DNA from: JAXHUA01 sp034189695 | GTDB lineage: Bacteria; Chloroflexota; Dehalococcoidia; E44-bin15 | Length of the DNA stretch: 5,342 bases | Direction: 5' to 3' | NCBI GenBank assembly: GCA_034189695.1 | Contig: JAXHUA010000140.1 | Span: 1 to 5,342, forward strand | Part shown: positions 1 to 5,295 of the stretch, in pieces | Layout: each line of letters starts with the position of its first letter | Numbering within the stretch: the first letter of the stretch is position 1 | Notes under the pieces: model-generated | Seen by the model: only the letters and a program-made list of their open reading frames with translations | The model's database searches: none | What the model was told of the DNA's origin: nothing | Made by a program: the position numbers and the translations under genes

Positions 1-15
1 GACGCATCCCCCTCT

Positions 16-122
16 TGTCATTGCGAGGCGCGTAGCGCCGAAGCAATCCCGGGGAACGGGGCTTGGGTGCGCCACGGCCCCCTCAGCACCGCCGAGATTG
101 CTTCGCTCTGCTCGCAATGACA
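16..122. repeat. Hairpin repeat element, copy A
   Basis: The left terminus TGTCATTGCGAG (16-27) is an exact reverse complement of the right terminus CTCGCAATGACA (111-122). A second arm, GAAGCAATC (40-48), pairs exactly with GATTGCTTC (96-104). The apex differs from copies B and C: it lacks their GGGTGC/GCACCC inner stem, so copy A has diverged or suffered a small deletion in its centre. It has no coding capacity. Confidence 0.9.
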
Positions 123-138
123 GGGTGGGGTAATGGCG

Positions 139-213
139 GCAATGACAGATAGGGACAGCAGCGCAAACGGCCTGCGAAGCATCGCCCTTCTGTCGTTGCG
201 AGGTGCATCCTCC
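139..213. repeat. 75-bp direct repeat, copy 1 (spacer between hairpins)
   Basis: Reading by eye, positions 139-213 are identical to 372-446, an offset of 233 bp. The repeat spans the spacer after hairpin A, beginning GCAATGACAGATAGGGACAG, and runs into the first 26-bp unit of the next module, which carries the variant TGTCGTTGCGAG in both copies. The shared variant shows that a whole module of about 233 bp was duplicated, rather than single hairpins inserting independently. Confidence 0.9.
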
Positions 214-242
214 TCTTGTCATTGCGAGGCGCATCCTCCTCT
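191..242. repeat. Two tandem 26-bp units preceding hairpin B
   Basis: The units lie at 191-216 and 217-242, and the next unit start (243) is also the start of hairpin B, so the period is exactly 26 bp. Each unit is the left terminus of the hairpin (TGTCRTTGCGAG) followed by GYGCATCCTCCTCT. The first unit has TGTCGTTG where the others have TGTCATTG. Confidence 0.9.
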
Positions 243-354
243 TGTCATTGCGAGGAGCGATAGCGACGAAGCAATCTCGGGGAAGCGGGGCTTGGGTGCA
301 GCGCACCCCGTCCCCCAGCACCACCGGGATTGCTTCGCTTCGCTCGCAATGACA
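243..354. repeat. Hairpin repeat element, copy B
   Basis: The termini TGTCATTGCGAG (243-254) and CTCGCAATGACA (343-354) are exact inverted repeats. The inner arms are GAAGCAATC on the left and GATTGCTTC on the right. At the apex is a perfect 6-bp stem, GGGTGC (294-299) and GCACCC (303-308), with an AGC loop. The left arm carries a longer insert between its terminal and inner segments than the right arm, leaving an internal bulge. Confidence 0.9.
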
Positions 355-371
355 GGGGGAGGGCAAGGGCT

Positions 372-446
372 GCAATGACAGATAGGGACAGCAGCGCAAA
401 CGGCCTGCGAAGCATCGCCCTTCTGTCGTTGCGAGGTGCATCCTCC
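372..446. repeat. 75-bp direct repeat, copy 2
   Basis: This is the second copy of the 139-213 repeat, identical by eye over 75 bp. The short GCAATGACA motif at its start (372-380) lies 26 bp after the same motif in the right terminus of hairpin B (346-354), so the right arm of the hairpin is partly reiterated with about the same period as the left arm. Confidence 0.88.
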
Positions 447-501
447 CTTTGTCATTGCGAGGCGCATCCTCTCCTTGTCATTGCGAGGAGCATCCTCTCC
501 C
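424..501. repeat. Three tandem 26-bp units preceding hairpin C
   Basis: The unit starts fall at 424, 450 and 476, and hairpin C begins at 502, so the spacing is exactly 26 bp throughout. The units read TGTCGTTGCGAG, TGTCATTGCGAG and TGTCATTGCGAG, each followed by a GCATCCTC-type pyrimidine-rich tail. Module 3 has three units where module 2 has two, so unit number varies between modules. Confidence 0.9.
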
Positions 502-611
502 TGCCATTGCGAGGCGCGTAGCGCCGAAGCAATCTCGGGGAAGGGGGCTTGGGTGCAGCGCACCCCGTCCCCCAGCACCTCCGAGATTGCTTCGCTTCGC
601 TCGCAATGACA
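502..611. repeat. Hairpin repeat element, copy C
   Basis: The left terminus is TGCCATTGCGAG (502-513), one change from the consensus, and it pairs with CTCGCAATGACA (600-611). The inner arms GAAGCAATC and GATTGCTTC and the apical stem GGGTGC (551-556)/GCACCC (560-565) match copy B. The following sequence repeats GCAATGACA at 626-634 and then loses similarity, which marks the right edge of the array. Confidence 0.9.
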
Positions 612-673
612 GGAGGGCAAGGGCTGCAATGACACGGGGGGCATGGTCCGGCCCTGCCTTGACTGAACGGGTT

Positions 674-719
674 GCCTGGAGCATCCGCTCCAGGCACGGT
701 GGGAGCGGATGCTCCCACC
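674..719. repeat. Paired GC hairpins with complementary loops
   Basis: Two perfect 9-bp stems lie side by side. The first is GCCTGGAGC (674-682) with GCTCCAGGC (687-695) and loop ATCC. The second is GGTGGGAGC (698-706) with GCTCCCACC (711-719) and loop GGAT. The loops are complementary, and 678-691 is an exact inverted repeat of 702-715, so an alternative single hairpin with a 14-bp stem and 10-nt loop is also possible. There is no T-tract on either side, so this is not a standard terminator. It resembles a REP-type double palindrome, which is inference. Confidence 0.8.
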
Positions 720-734
720 TAGGCAGGGGTGAAC

Positions 735-772
735 GACAAAAGAAGAGCCCCCCTTCCTGGAAGGGGGGCTCT
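735..772 (-). terminator. Rho-independent terminator of the surface-protein gene
   Basis: On the minus strand, AGAGCCCCCCTT pairs with AAGGGGGGCTCT (plus-strand arms 744-755 and 761-772) around a 5-nt loop. This 12-bp GC-rich stem is followed at once by CTTCTTTTG, a short T-rich tract at 735-743. It lies 24 nt past the TAG stop of the large gene and has the right polarity for it. On the plus strand the hairpin is followed by CTCTAGTC with no T-tract, so one-way termination is the better reading. Confidence 0.9.
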
Positions 773-796
773 CTCTAGTCTCGCAAGTCCGGGCAA

Positions 797-3700
797 CTAG
801 GCCGGCTTCCGAGTCCTCACGATGAGGATGATGACCGCAATCGCCAGAATGGCGCCAATGACGATCACCACCCAGACCCATGCAGGCGTACCCGCAGCGG
901 GTCCCTCCTCAGGTCCACTCGTGAAAACGCCGGTGCTGCTCCAGTCGCTGTACTCGCCGTCAGCCGTCACGCCTCTGACGCGCCAGTAGTAGGTGGTGTT
1001 CTCGTCGAGTTCCTCATCCGGCGTGTAGGCCGTGCCCGCGGTCTCCTCTTCGATGACCAGGTTGCTGAAGTCCGCATCGGTGGCTACCTGGAGCTCGTAG
1101 CTCTCAACGCCACCGAGGGCGCCCCAGCTAAAGGTCGGCTTGGTGGAGACGTTGGTGGCACCGGGTGACGGGCTGCCGTCAGCGATGGACGGTCCGGTTA
1201 CCACGGTGGTGATGGTGCTGGCCTTGGTGGTGAACTCAATCGGTCCAGTCCACGGGCTCAGCGCCGGCTCGATCACCCTCACGCGCACGTAGTACTTGGT
1301 GCCCTTGTCGAGCCCAGGTATCGAGGCGAAGGTGTCCGAGGTGATGTCCTCCTCGAGCGGCTGCGTCCACACCAGCTTGATACCGGCTCCGGTCAGGTAC
1401 TCCCTCTCAGTGTCGCCAGGAGCACCGGTGAACTTCGGATCGGTATCGAGCTGCCAGTGGTACTTGATCGGAGCGGAGCTGGCCATGGCCTCCCAGTCAA
1501 GGGTGACGTTGACCTTCTCCAGCTCTCCGGCGGCGGTGCCGACTCCGGTGGCGCCCTCAGTGGGGTCGACCACCACAGGGCCGGCCTGGCACAGCGTGTC
1601 GCTGTAGCCCATCAGCCGCATGTCGAGCAGCTCGGAGTACCAGAAGTCGTTGCGGTAGCCGACGGAGAAGAGGTGAGTCGTTCCGGCAACGGCATCGACC
1701 AGGTACAGGCCGGTCCAGTGCGGCAGGCCCAGCACGACGTTGGAGAACTCGACGTCCTCAACCGGCTGGATCTGGCCGTCCAGGCAGCGCAGCACGCCGC
1801 CGTGGGTGAAGCGGCCCTCACCATCGCCTGCCCACCAGTCGTCGAAGACGGTGTACGGGGCGTAGATGGTGTCGTCCGGGCCGACCTCAAGCTCGCTGAA
1901 CCAGATGTAGCGGTAGCAGTCCTCGGTGTTTTCCGGCGAGCGCACGTCCAGCTCCGGATTCGGCGGCAGCAGCTCCTGGAGCTGCGCCCAGTCGAAGATC
2001 GGCTCCCAGACGCTCACCGGCGGGCTGTTGGTCACCACGTCGGTGCGGTAGATGCCGACATCGCCCCACTCGTAGAGCATCCACTCGCCACGGTCCATCT
2101 CCACCCAGTCCCAGTTGTCGAGCATACCCGATGCAGCAGCGTAAATGGTGGTTTCGTCGTCGTTGTTCCAGTCAAGGTCGAATTCCACCACGCACGGGCT
2201 CACATCGTCCAACTCGTACTGGTAGCCGGGGAAGGTGCCGACCATGGTGAAGTCGGACTCGCCTCCGTCGTTGTTGATCCAGACCTCGGCGACGCTGTAG
2301 CTGTAGTAGTACAGGCCGGCGATGATGGTCTGGTCCTCGCCCTCGCCGGGCTCATCAGAGTAGATCGGCGAGAACTCGATGTCGGTGATGTAGCAATCGT
2401 CCTCGAAGTGGGTGGCCACGCCGTCGGTCCAGCTGTTGCCCCTGTTCTCGGTGAGGAAGATGAGGCCCACGTCGTCGCCGATGGCGATGGTGTTGTTGTC
2501 GAACACGTCCCACCCGAGGTGCATGTAGTTGTTGTTGCCCCAGAACTCCGGCATGGCGCTCAGCGGGGCGATCATGTCGCCGCCGTCAAGCGAGTACCAC
2601 AGCCACCAGCCCGGAGGGGCCTTGGCCGGTACGTTGCAGCCGAAGAGGAACAGGTACTGGTCGCCACCTCCGGCCATGGAGAACTGCGGGGTGGTGCGCA
2701 CCGACCAGATAGCGTCGTCGGGCCCCTCACCCTCGAGGTCGAGGTACTCGTCAACCCACTGGTCGGGCATGCCGGTGATGATGCCCACCGGAGTGCGCGT
2801 GGCCTCGCGGTACAGCATCTCCCAGCTCTCGCAGTTGTCCGTCGTACGCCAGAAGAACAGCGTCCCGTTGTCGTAGCAGGAGGTGGACGGGTACCAGTAC
2901 TCGGTCCAGTCGCTCCAGCTCACGAAGTACAGGGTGTCGTCGTTGGCGTAGTCGGGCGAGGCCTCCTCCCACACCACCTCGGCGTAGTTGACGTACTCGT
3001 TGTCGAGGTAGGTGCTGGAGACCAGGATGTCGTCCAGCAGGCCGGTGCCGTTCCAGCACAGGCCAACGATGGAGTCGGCGAAGCGCCACACGCCGCTGAA
3101 GATGTCCTCACCATCCATCCAGTCGTCGTAGGAGAAACGGTCGTCGGGGTCGTCCTGGACGAACGTCGGGACACCGGTGTAGCCGGTGGAGCAGTGGGCC
3201 TCAGCGCCGCCGTCGCGCTCGACGACGAAGACGAGGCCGCTGTACCAGCGGTCATTTGGCTCGCAGTCGCGCCGGTCGTTGTTGGGGTCGATGCCCCAGC
3301 AGCCGAACCTGCCCTCGGGGTTCTTGAAGCTGCGGAGCCACTGCGGCAGGGTGGTGATGTAGATGTTGGTGCCGTGAACCACCTGCGCAGGCCACCCGCT
3401 TATCTGTCCCGCCGCGCCAGGCATGGTGACGTCCCTGATGCCGACCATGCACTGGGTCATGATGCTGGCGCCCCAGACGGCGATGCTGTCGATCGGCTGG
3501 TCGTTCCCGCCGGAGATGTTCTGGCGGGTCGCCGATGACGGGCCGGCCGCCGGCGGCAGCGTCTTCACCTGCCACACGTCGTCACAGTCGCTGCCGGCGA
3601 TGCCGACGTAGCACTGCGGCGCGTTGCCGATGTCGAAGTCATCGCCGTAGTCCAGCACGGCATAGTCGATCTCCTCGATTGGCGGGCCAACTACCGAATT

Positions 3701-4624
3701 AACCAGGAACGGCGCGTCGAGGTACTGGTTGGCCCAGGTCCTGGTGGTGCCGTCGTACCAAGTCACGAGCACGGCCTCGCCCCATTGCCATGCGCCGTAG
3801 ACCATGTCGAAGGCCGAGCCGATGTTGCTCGGGTCGTAGTAGGCCACGGCCCAGATGCCGAGGTCGGCGGCGTAGTTGGGCGAGAAGCGGACCTCGTACA
3901 CCGGCACGCTGCCCTCAGGCCCATTGCCAGCCGGGTAGTTGGTGATCTCCTTGTCGTACCACACGCCCACGCCCTCGTCGTTGTACGTGAACACGCCGTC
4001 CACCTCGCCGCAGGCGACGCCGACAACGGCCATGTACTCATCACACGCCGGGCACGCCTCGGGGACCTGCGTCACGTCGAGCGACGTCAGGTAGCCACCG
4101 GTCGCACCATCGATATCCCAGACGCCCGGGCACCTGCTCACGCGGATGAAGTCCTCACCGCCGTTGCTCGAGTAGTAGAGGAAGTACGGGGTGATCATGT
4201 ACACCCAGCCCGGGTGCTCATAGCCCGGCGCCTGGACTATATCAATGATGGGCCCGGGGTCGTCCTCGGGAAGCTCCCATCCCATTTTCCAGTCGTAGCC
4301 GCCATCGGTCGAGTAGAACACGGCCCAGCGCACGATGCCGCGCGGGCTACCCCAGCGGGTGCCCATGTCGGCGTCGTCGTCCGAGTCCCACGCGTCATAG
4401 ACGCCGGCGTGCAACGTGCCGTCGCCGCCGTCATCCATGGCGAGGGGCCCGACATCCGTGCCGGGGGCCAGGTTCCAGTCCTGGGTGTTCGGCATCGGCA
4501 TGCCGCCCCAGCTGTCCTCCGGTGGCAGCGTAGAGTCTGCGCCTGCCGGGACCGCTGCGACCAGGCTGAACACCATGGCCAGCGCCACCAGCAGCATCAA
4601 GATGCTACCCTTCCTTACTTTCAT
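797..4624 (-). CDS. Large secreted, membrane-anchored surface protein with Asp-box/propeller-like ectodomain and two FN3-like domains
   Basis: The 1275-aa product starts with a signal peptide: MKVRKG, a hydrophobic core to about residue 25, and a likely cleavage after VPAGA at 29. Residues about 30-1010 hold scattered Asp-box-like motifs (STDGGYDW near 104, SSNGGEDF near 151, TTDNCESW near 594, TENRGNSW near 725) and a recurring SPxYxxDxxIY-type motif (near 245, 554, 750). Both point to beta-propeller blades of the BNR/sialidase-like fold. Two fibronectin type III-like domains follow, about 1010-1135 and 1143-1240, the second with a clear YELQVATDADFS and TTYYWRVRG pattern. The C-terminus is a transmembrane helix (about 1249-1269) and a short basic tail, RTRKPA. 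The ectodomain is acidic, rich in Trp and Tyr, and has 19 Cys, none in the FN3 part. I see no catalytic sialidase signature, so an enzyme activity is not claimed; adhesion, ligand binding or an S-layer-like role are possible. The ATG start is supported by the signal peptide and an AAGGAGGT site. The stop is TAG. Confidence 0.93.
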   Translation of the reverse strand: MKVRKGSILMLLVALAMVFSLVAAVPAGADSTLPPEDSWGGMPMPNTQDWNLAPGTDVGPLAMDDGGDGTLHAGVYDAWDSDDDADMGTRWGSPRGIVRWAVFYSTDGGYDWKMGWELPEDDPGPIIDIVQAPGYEHPGWVYMITPYFLYYSSNGGEDFIRVSRCPGVWDIDGATGGYLTSLDVTQVPEACPACDEYMAVVGVACGEVDGVFTYNDEGVGVWYDKEITNYPAGNGPEGSVPVYEVRFSPNYAADLGIWAVAYYDPSNIGSAFDMVYGAWQWGEAVLVTWYDGTTRTWANQYLDAPFLVNSVVGPPIEEIDYAVLDYGDDFDIGNAPQCYVGIAGSDCDDVWQVKTLPPAAGPSSATRQNISGGNDQPIDSIAVWGASIMTQCMVGIRDVTMPGAAGQISGWPAQVVHGTNIYITTLPQWLRSFKNPEGRFGCWGIDPNNDRRDCEPNDRWYSGLVFVVERDGGAEAHCSTGYTGVPTFVQDDPDDRFSYDDWMDGEDIFSGVWRFADSIVGLCWNGTGLLDDILVSSTYLDNEYVNYAEVVWEEASPDYANDDTLYFVSWSDWTEYWYPSTSCYDNGTLFFWRTTDNCESWEMLYREATRTPVGIITGMPDQWVDEYLDLEGEGPDDAIWSVRTTPQFSMAGGGDQYLFLFGCNVPAKAPPGWWLWYSLDGGDMIAPLSAMPEFWGNNNYMHLGWDVFDNNTIAIGDDVGLIFLTENRGNSWTDGVATHFEDDCYITDIEFSPIYSDEPGEGEDQTIIAGLYYYSYSVAEVWINNDGGESDFTMVGTFPGYQYELDDVSPCVVEFDLDWNNDDETTIYAAASGMLDNWDWVEMDRGEWMLYEWGDVGIYRTDVVTNSPPVSVWEPIFDWAQLQELLPPNPELDVRSPENTEDCYRYIWFSELEVGPDDTIYAPYTVFDDWWAGDGEGRFTHGGVLRCLDGQIQPVEDVEFSNVVLGLPHWTGLYLVDAVAGTTHLFSVGYRNDFWYSELLDMRLMGYSDTLCQAGPVVVDPTEGATGVGTAAGELEKVNVTLDWEAMASSAPIKYHWQLDTDPKFTGAPGDTEREYLTGAGIKLVWTQPLEEDITSDTFASIPGLDKGTKYYVRVRVIEPALSPWTGPIEFTTKASTITTVVTGPSIADGSPSPGATNVSTKPTFSWGALGGVESYELQVATDADFSNLVIEEETAGTAYTPDEELDENTTYYWRVRGVTADGEYSDWSSTGVFTSGPEEGPAAGTPAWVWVVIVIGAILAIAVIILIVRTRKPA

Positions 4625-4701
4625 TCAACCTCCTTACATGGGTTCTCTCTCTTGCGGGGGCCGAAGATTTCCTGGTAGCCCCCTTTCGTTGCTTCAGCCA
4701 T
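4621..4701 (-). CDS. Putative 26-aa leader or coupled small protein
   Basis: An ATG at 4701-4699 opens a 26-codon frame starting MAEATKGGY, with QEIFGPRKRE in the middle, and ending NPCKEVE. Its TGA overlaps the ATG of the large gene as ATGA, the usual sign of translational coupling. The product is hydrophilic and has no signal peptide or membrane segment. A GGGGGGTGA purine tract upstream (about 4713-4721) could serve as its ribosome site, though it is spaced about 11 nt from GGTGA, longer than ideal. It lies inside the predicted leader transcript. I do not recognise the family. The exact overlap and an intact frame argue for a real ORF, but at this size chance is possible. Confidence 0.45.
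   Translation of the reverse strand: MAEATKGGYQEIFGPRKRENPCKEVE
4628..4635 (-). promoter_or_regulatory. Shine-Dalgarno site of the surface-protein gene
   Basis: The minus strand reads AAGGAGGT followed by TGA and then the ATG at 4624-4622. This is a full-length match to the anti-Shine-Dalgarno complement and fixes the start of the large gene. The same bases form the last sense codons (AAG GAG GTT) of the small upstream ORF, so ribosomes finishing that ORF would pass directly over this site. Confidence 0.9.
4656..4683 (-). other. GC stem-loop in the 5' leader
   Basis: On the minus strand GGGGGC (4683-4678) can pair with GCCCCC (4661-4656) across a 16-nt loop. It falls within the 26-codon ORF, about 20 nt before the Shine-Dalgarno site of the large gene. 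Ribosomes translating the small ORF would open it. No T-tract follows, so it is not an attenuator of the classic kind. Any regulatory role is inference. Confidence 0.4.
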
Positions 4702-4823
4702 TATCTCATTTCTCACCCCCCTTGCTTTGGTCTCCTGGCTTCTCACACGTTAGGCTTATAGGCTCTCCTTCCCTTTGTCGAGCCCGGGACTACGCGCTTT
4801 TGCCTTCTACTACGCTGTACCGC

Positions 4824-4852
4824 CTTCTAGCACAATCTCCTACGATTGTCAA
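4824..4852 (-). promoter_or_regulatory. Predicted sigma-70-type promoter of the surface-protein transcript
   Basis: The minus strand has a consensus -35, TTGACA (4852-4847), a 17-nt spacer, and TAGAAG (4829-4824) as the -10. The bases just before the -10 read TGC, giving an extended -10 (TGnTAGAAG). Transcription would start near 4817 and leave a leader of about 190 nt. A weaker alternative nearer the gene is TCGACA (4781-4776) with TATAAG (4760-4755), but its 15-nt spacer is short. Confidence 0.65.
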
Positions 4853-5189
4853 TCCCTGAGAGGCTGCCAAAGGACACAACAATGCCGTCCGCTCCCATCC
4901 CCTCGTCGAGACTGCTGCCTCTCCAGCGCTCCCAGTAACTACCAATAAATATTGCTCACATCACTGAGGCGAGCCTGTCCACGATAAGGGAAACACGGGA
5001 TCAGAATGGCATTGCGCTGTATCGTCACAGGCGCCCGGCAACCCACATACACAGCCTAGCCCCATTTCGGGCCAGGCTCCACGCCCCACCGCTCTCATCA
5101 CCACGAGCGCCACTTGTCGCTCCAACCCTGTCCTGACGGTAACCACCTTCCCCGCCGCCACGCCTCCATCAGACGCGGGTCTGACGTAT
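4853..5189. other. Intergenic stretch with no supported gene
   Basis: This 337-bp stretch separates the surface-protein promoter from the insertion-sequence end. Open frames through it lack ribosome sites and resemble nothing I know. Two small structures are visible. One is an AT-rich interrupted palindrome, CAATA-AA-TATTG (4943-4954), about 90 bp upstream of the predicted -35. The other is a hairpin at 5053-5078 whose minus-strand RNA would form a 10-bp stem including one G-U pair, around a 6-nt loop, with no T-tract after it. A third, TCAGAC/GTCTGA (5169-5184, 4-nt loop), lies beside the bidirectional -10. Confidence 0.6.
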
Positions 5190-5197
5190 GCTATAAC
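5189..5197 (+). promoter_or_regulatory. Extended -10 towards the transposase-like gene
   Basis: The plus strand reads TGCTATAAC, an extended -10 with five of six consensus bases. I find no good -35 at the expected distance (5169-5174 reads TCAGAC). It would start transcription near 5204, about 80 nt ahead of the transposase-like ORF. The same bases form the -10 of the minus-strand promoter. Confidence 0.4.
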
Positions 5198-5217
5198 AGC
5201 GAATGTGGATTTGTCAA
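5190..5217 (-). promoter_or_regulatory. Outward-facing promoter at the insertion-sequence end
   Basis: The minus strand reads TTGACA (5217-5212), a 16-nt spacer and TATAGC (5195-5190), with TGT directly before the -10, an extended -10. It points away from the transposase start and towards the surface-protein gene, whose ATG is about 560 bp downstream. The -35 probably lies in the IS end and the -10 at or outside it, the hybrid-promoter arrangement known for several insertion sequences. Activity is not shown. Confidence 0.5.
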
Positions 5218-5225
5218 TACCCCGA

Positions 5226-5295
5226 ATTGCCTCATAATAAATGTTACCGGGTGGGGTATCGTTGCCTCAAAAAAGGTGTTACCCAATGAGAGGCA
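5226..5295 (+). repeat. Two imperfect 35-bp direct repeats at the IS end
   Basis: Units 5226-5260 and 5261-5295 share TTGCCTCA (5227-5234 and 5262-5269), an A-rich stretch, and TGTTACC (5242-5248 and 5277-5283), all at an exact 35-bp offset. By eye 21 of 35 positions agree, concentrated in the first 23. A related short inverted repeat, ATACCCC (5217-5223) and GGGGTAT (5253-5259), surrounds the first unit. Repeated sites just inside an IS end are typical of transposase binding sites, which is my reading here. Confidence 0.6.

Larger units (their letters stand above)
1..634. repeat. Hierarchical palindromic-repeat array (three modules), non-coding
   Basis: This stretch is built of three related modules. 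Each has copies of a 26-bp unit beginning TGTCATTGCGAG, then a hairpin element of about 110 bp that starts TGTCATTGCGAG and ends CTCGCAATGACA, then a spacer of about 68 bp. Module 1 is 1-190 (the window opens inside a 26-bp unit, hairpin at 16-122), module 2 is 191-423 (two units, hairpin 243-354), and module 3 is 424-634 (three units, hairpin 502-611, spacer cut short). Open frames here translate to peptides such as CHCEA, SLRGA and LAMT, which are the usual false proteins produced by this repeat type. Similar TGTCATTGCGAG...GAAGCAATC palindromes occur in many unrelated bacteria. I see no gene within it. It may be a non-autonomous MITE- or REP-like family, which is inference. Confidence 0.9.

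Noticed and set aside
191..501. CRISPR array, suggested by regularly spaced short repeats
   Set aside because: The 26-bp units are contiguous with no unique spacers, and larger hairpins interrupt them; no cas gene is in the window.
133..881. Several overlapping open frames of 60-220 aa on both strands in the repeat array
   Set aside because: Their translations are repeats of CHCEA, SLRGA, ERSEAIS and LAMT, the standard artefacts of TGTCATTGCGAG palindromes. One also runs through the terminator into the 3' end of the large gene.
1457..3538. 693-aa open frame on the plus strand, antisense to the surface-protein gene
   Set aside because: It is rich in Val, Ala, Gly, His and Asp in the way expected when GC-rich codons are read from the opposite strand. 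It has no recognisable domain, and the minus-strand frame has a signal peptide, domains and a ribosome site.
3785..4678. 297-aa open frame on the plus strand
   Set aside because: It is antisense to the N-terminal part of the large gene, has the same biased composition, and shows no ribosome site or known motif.
4727..4745. Cobalamin-riboswitch-like motif (GAAGCCAGGAGACC on the minus strand)
   Set aside because: It resembles the 3' B12-box core, but the usual following GCC, the GCCACTG segment and the rest of the conserved core were not found, and the predicted leader is too short for that class.
4961..5161. 66-aa minus-strand open frame beginning with GTG
   Set aside because: Its GGAGG lies only one base before the GTG, too close for initiation. 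The product resembles nothing and the interval has no other coding sign.
5098..5169. 23-aa Trp-rich minus-strand ORF just downstream of the outward promoter
   Set aside because: Five Trp in 23 codons recalls a leader peptide, but there is no ribosome site and no trp gene follows; CCA-rich sequence explains the TGG codons.
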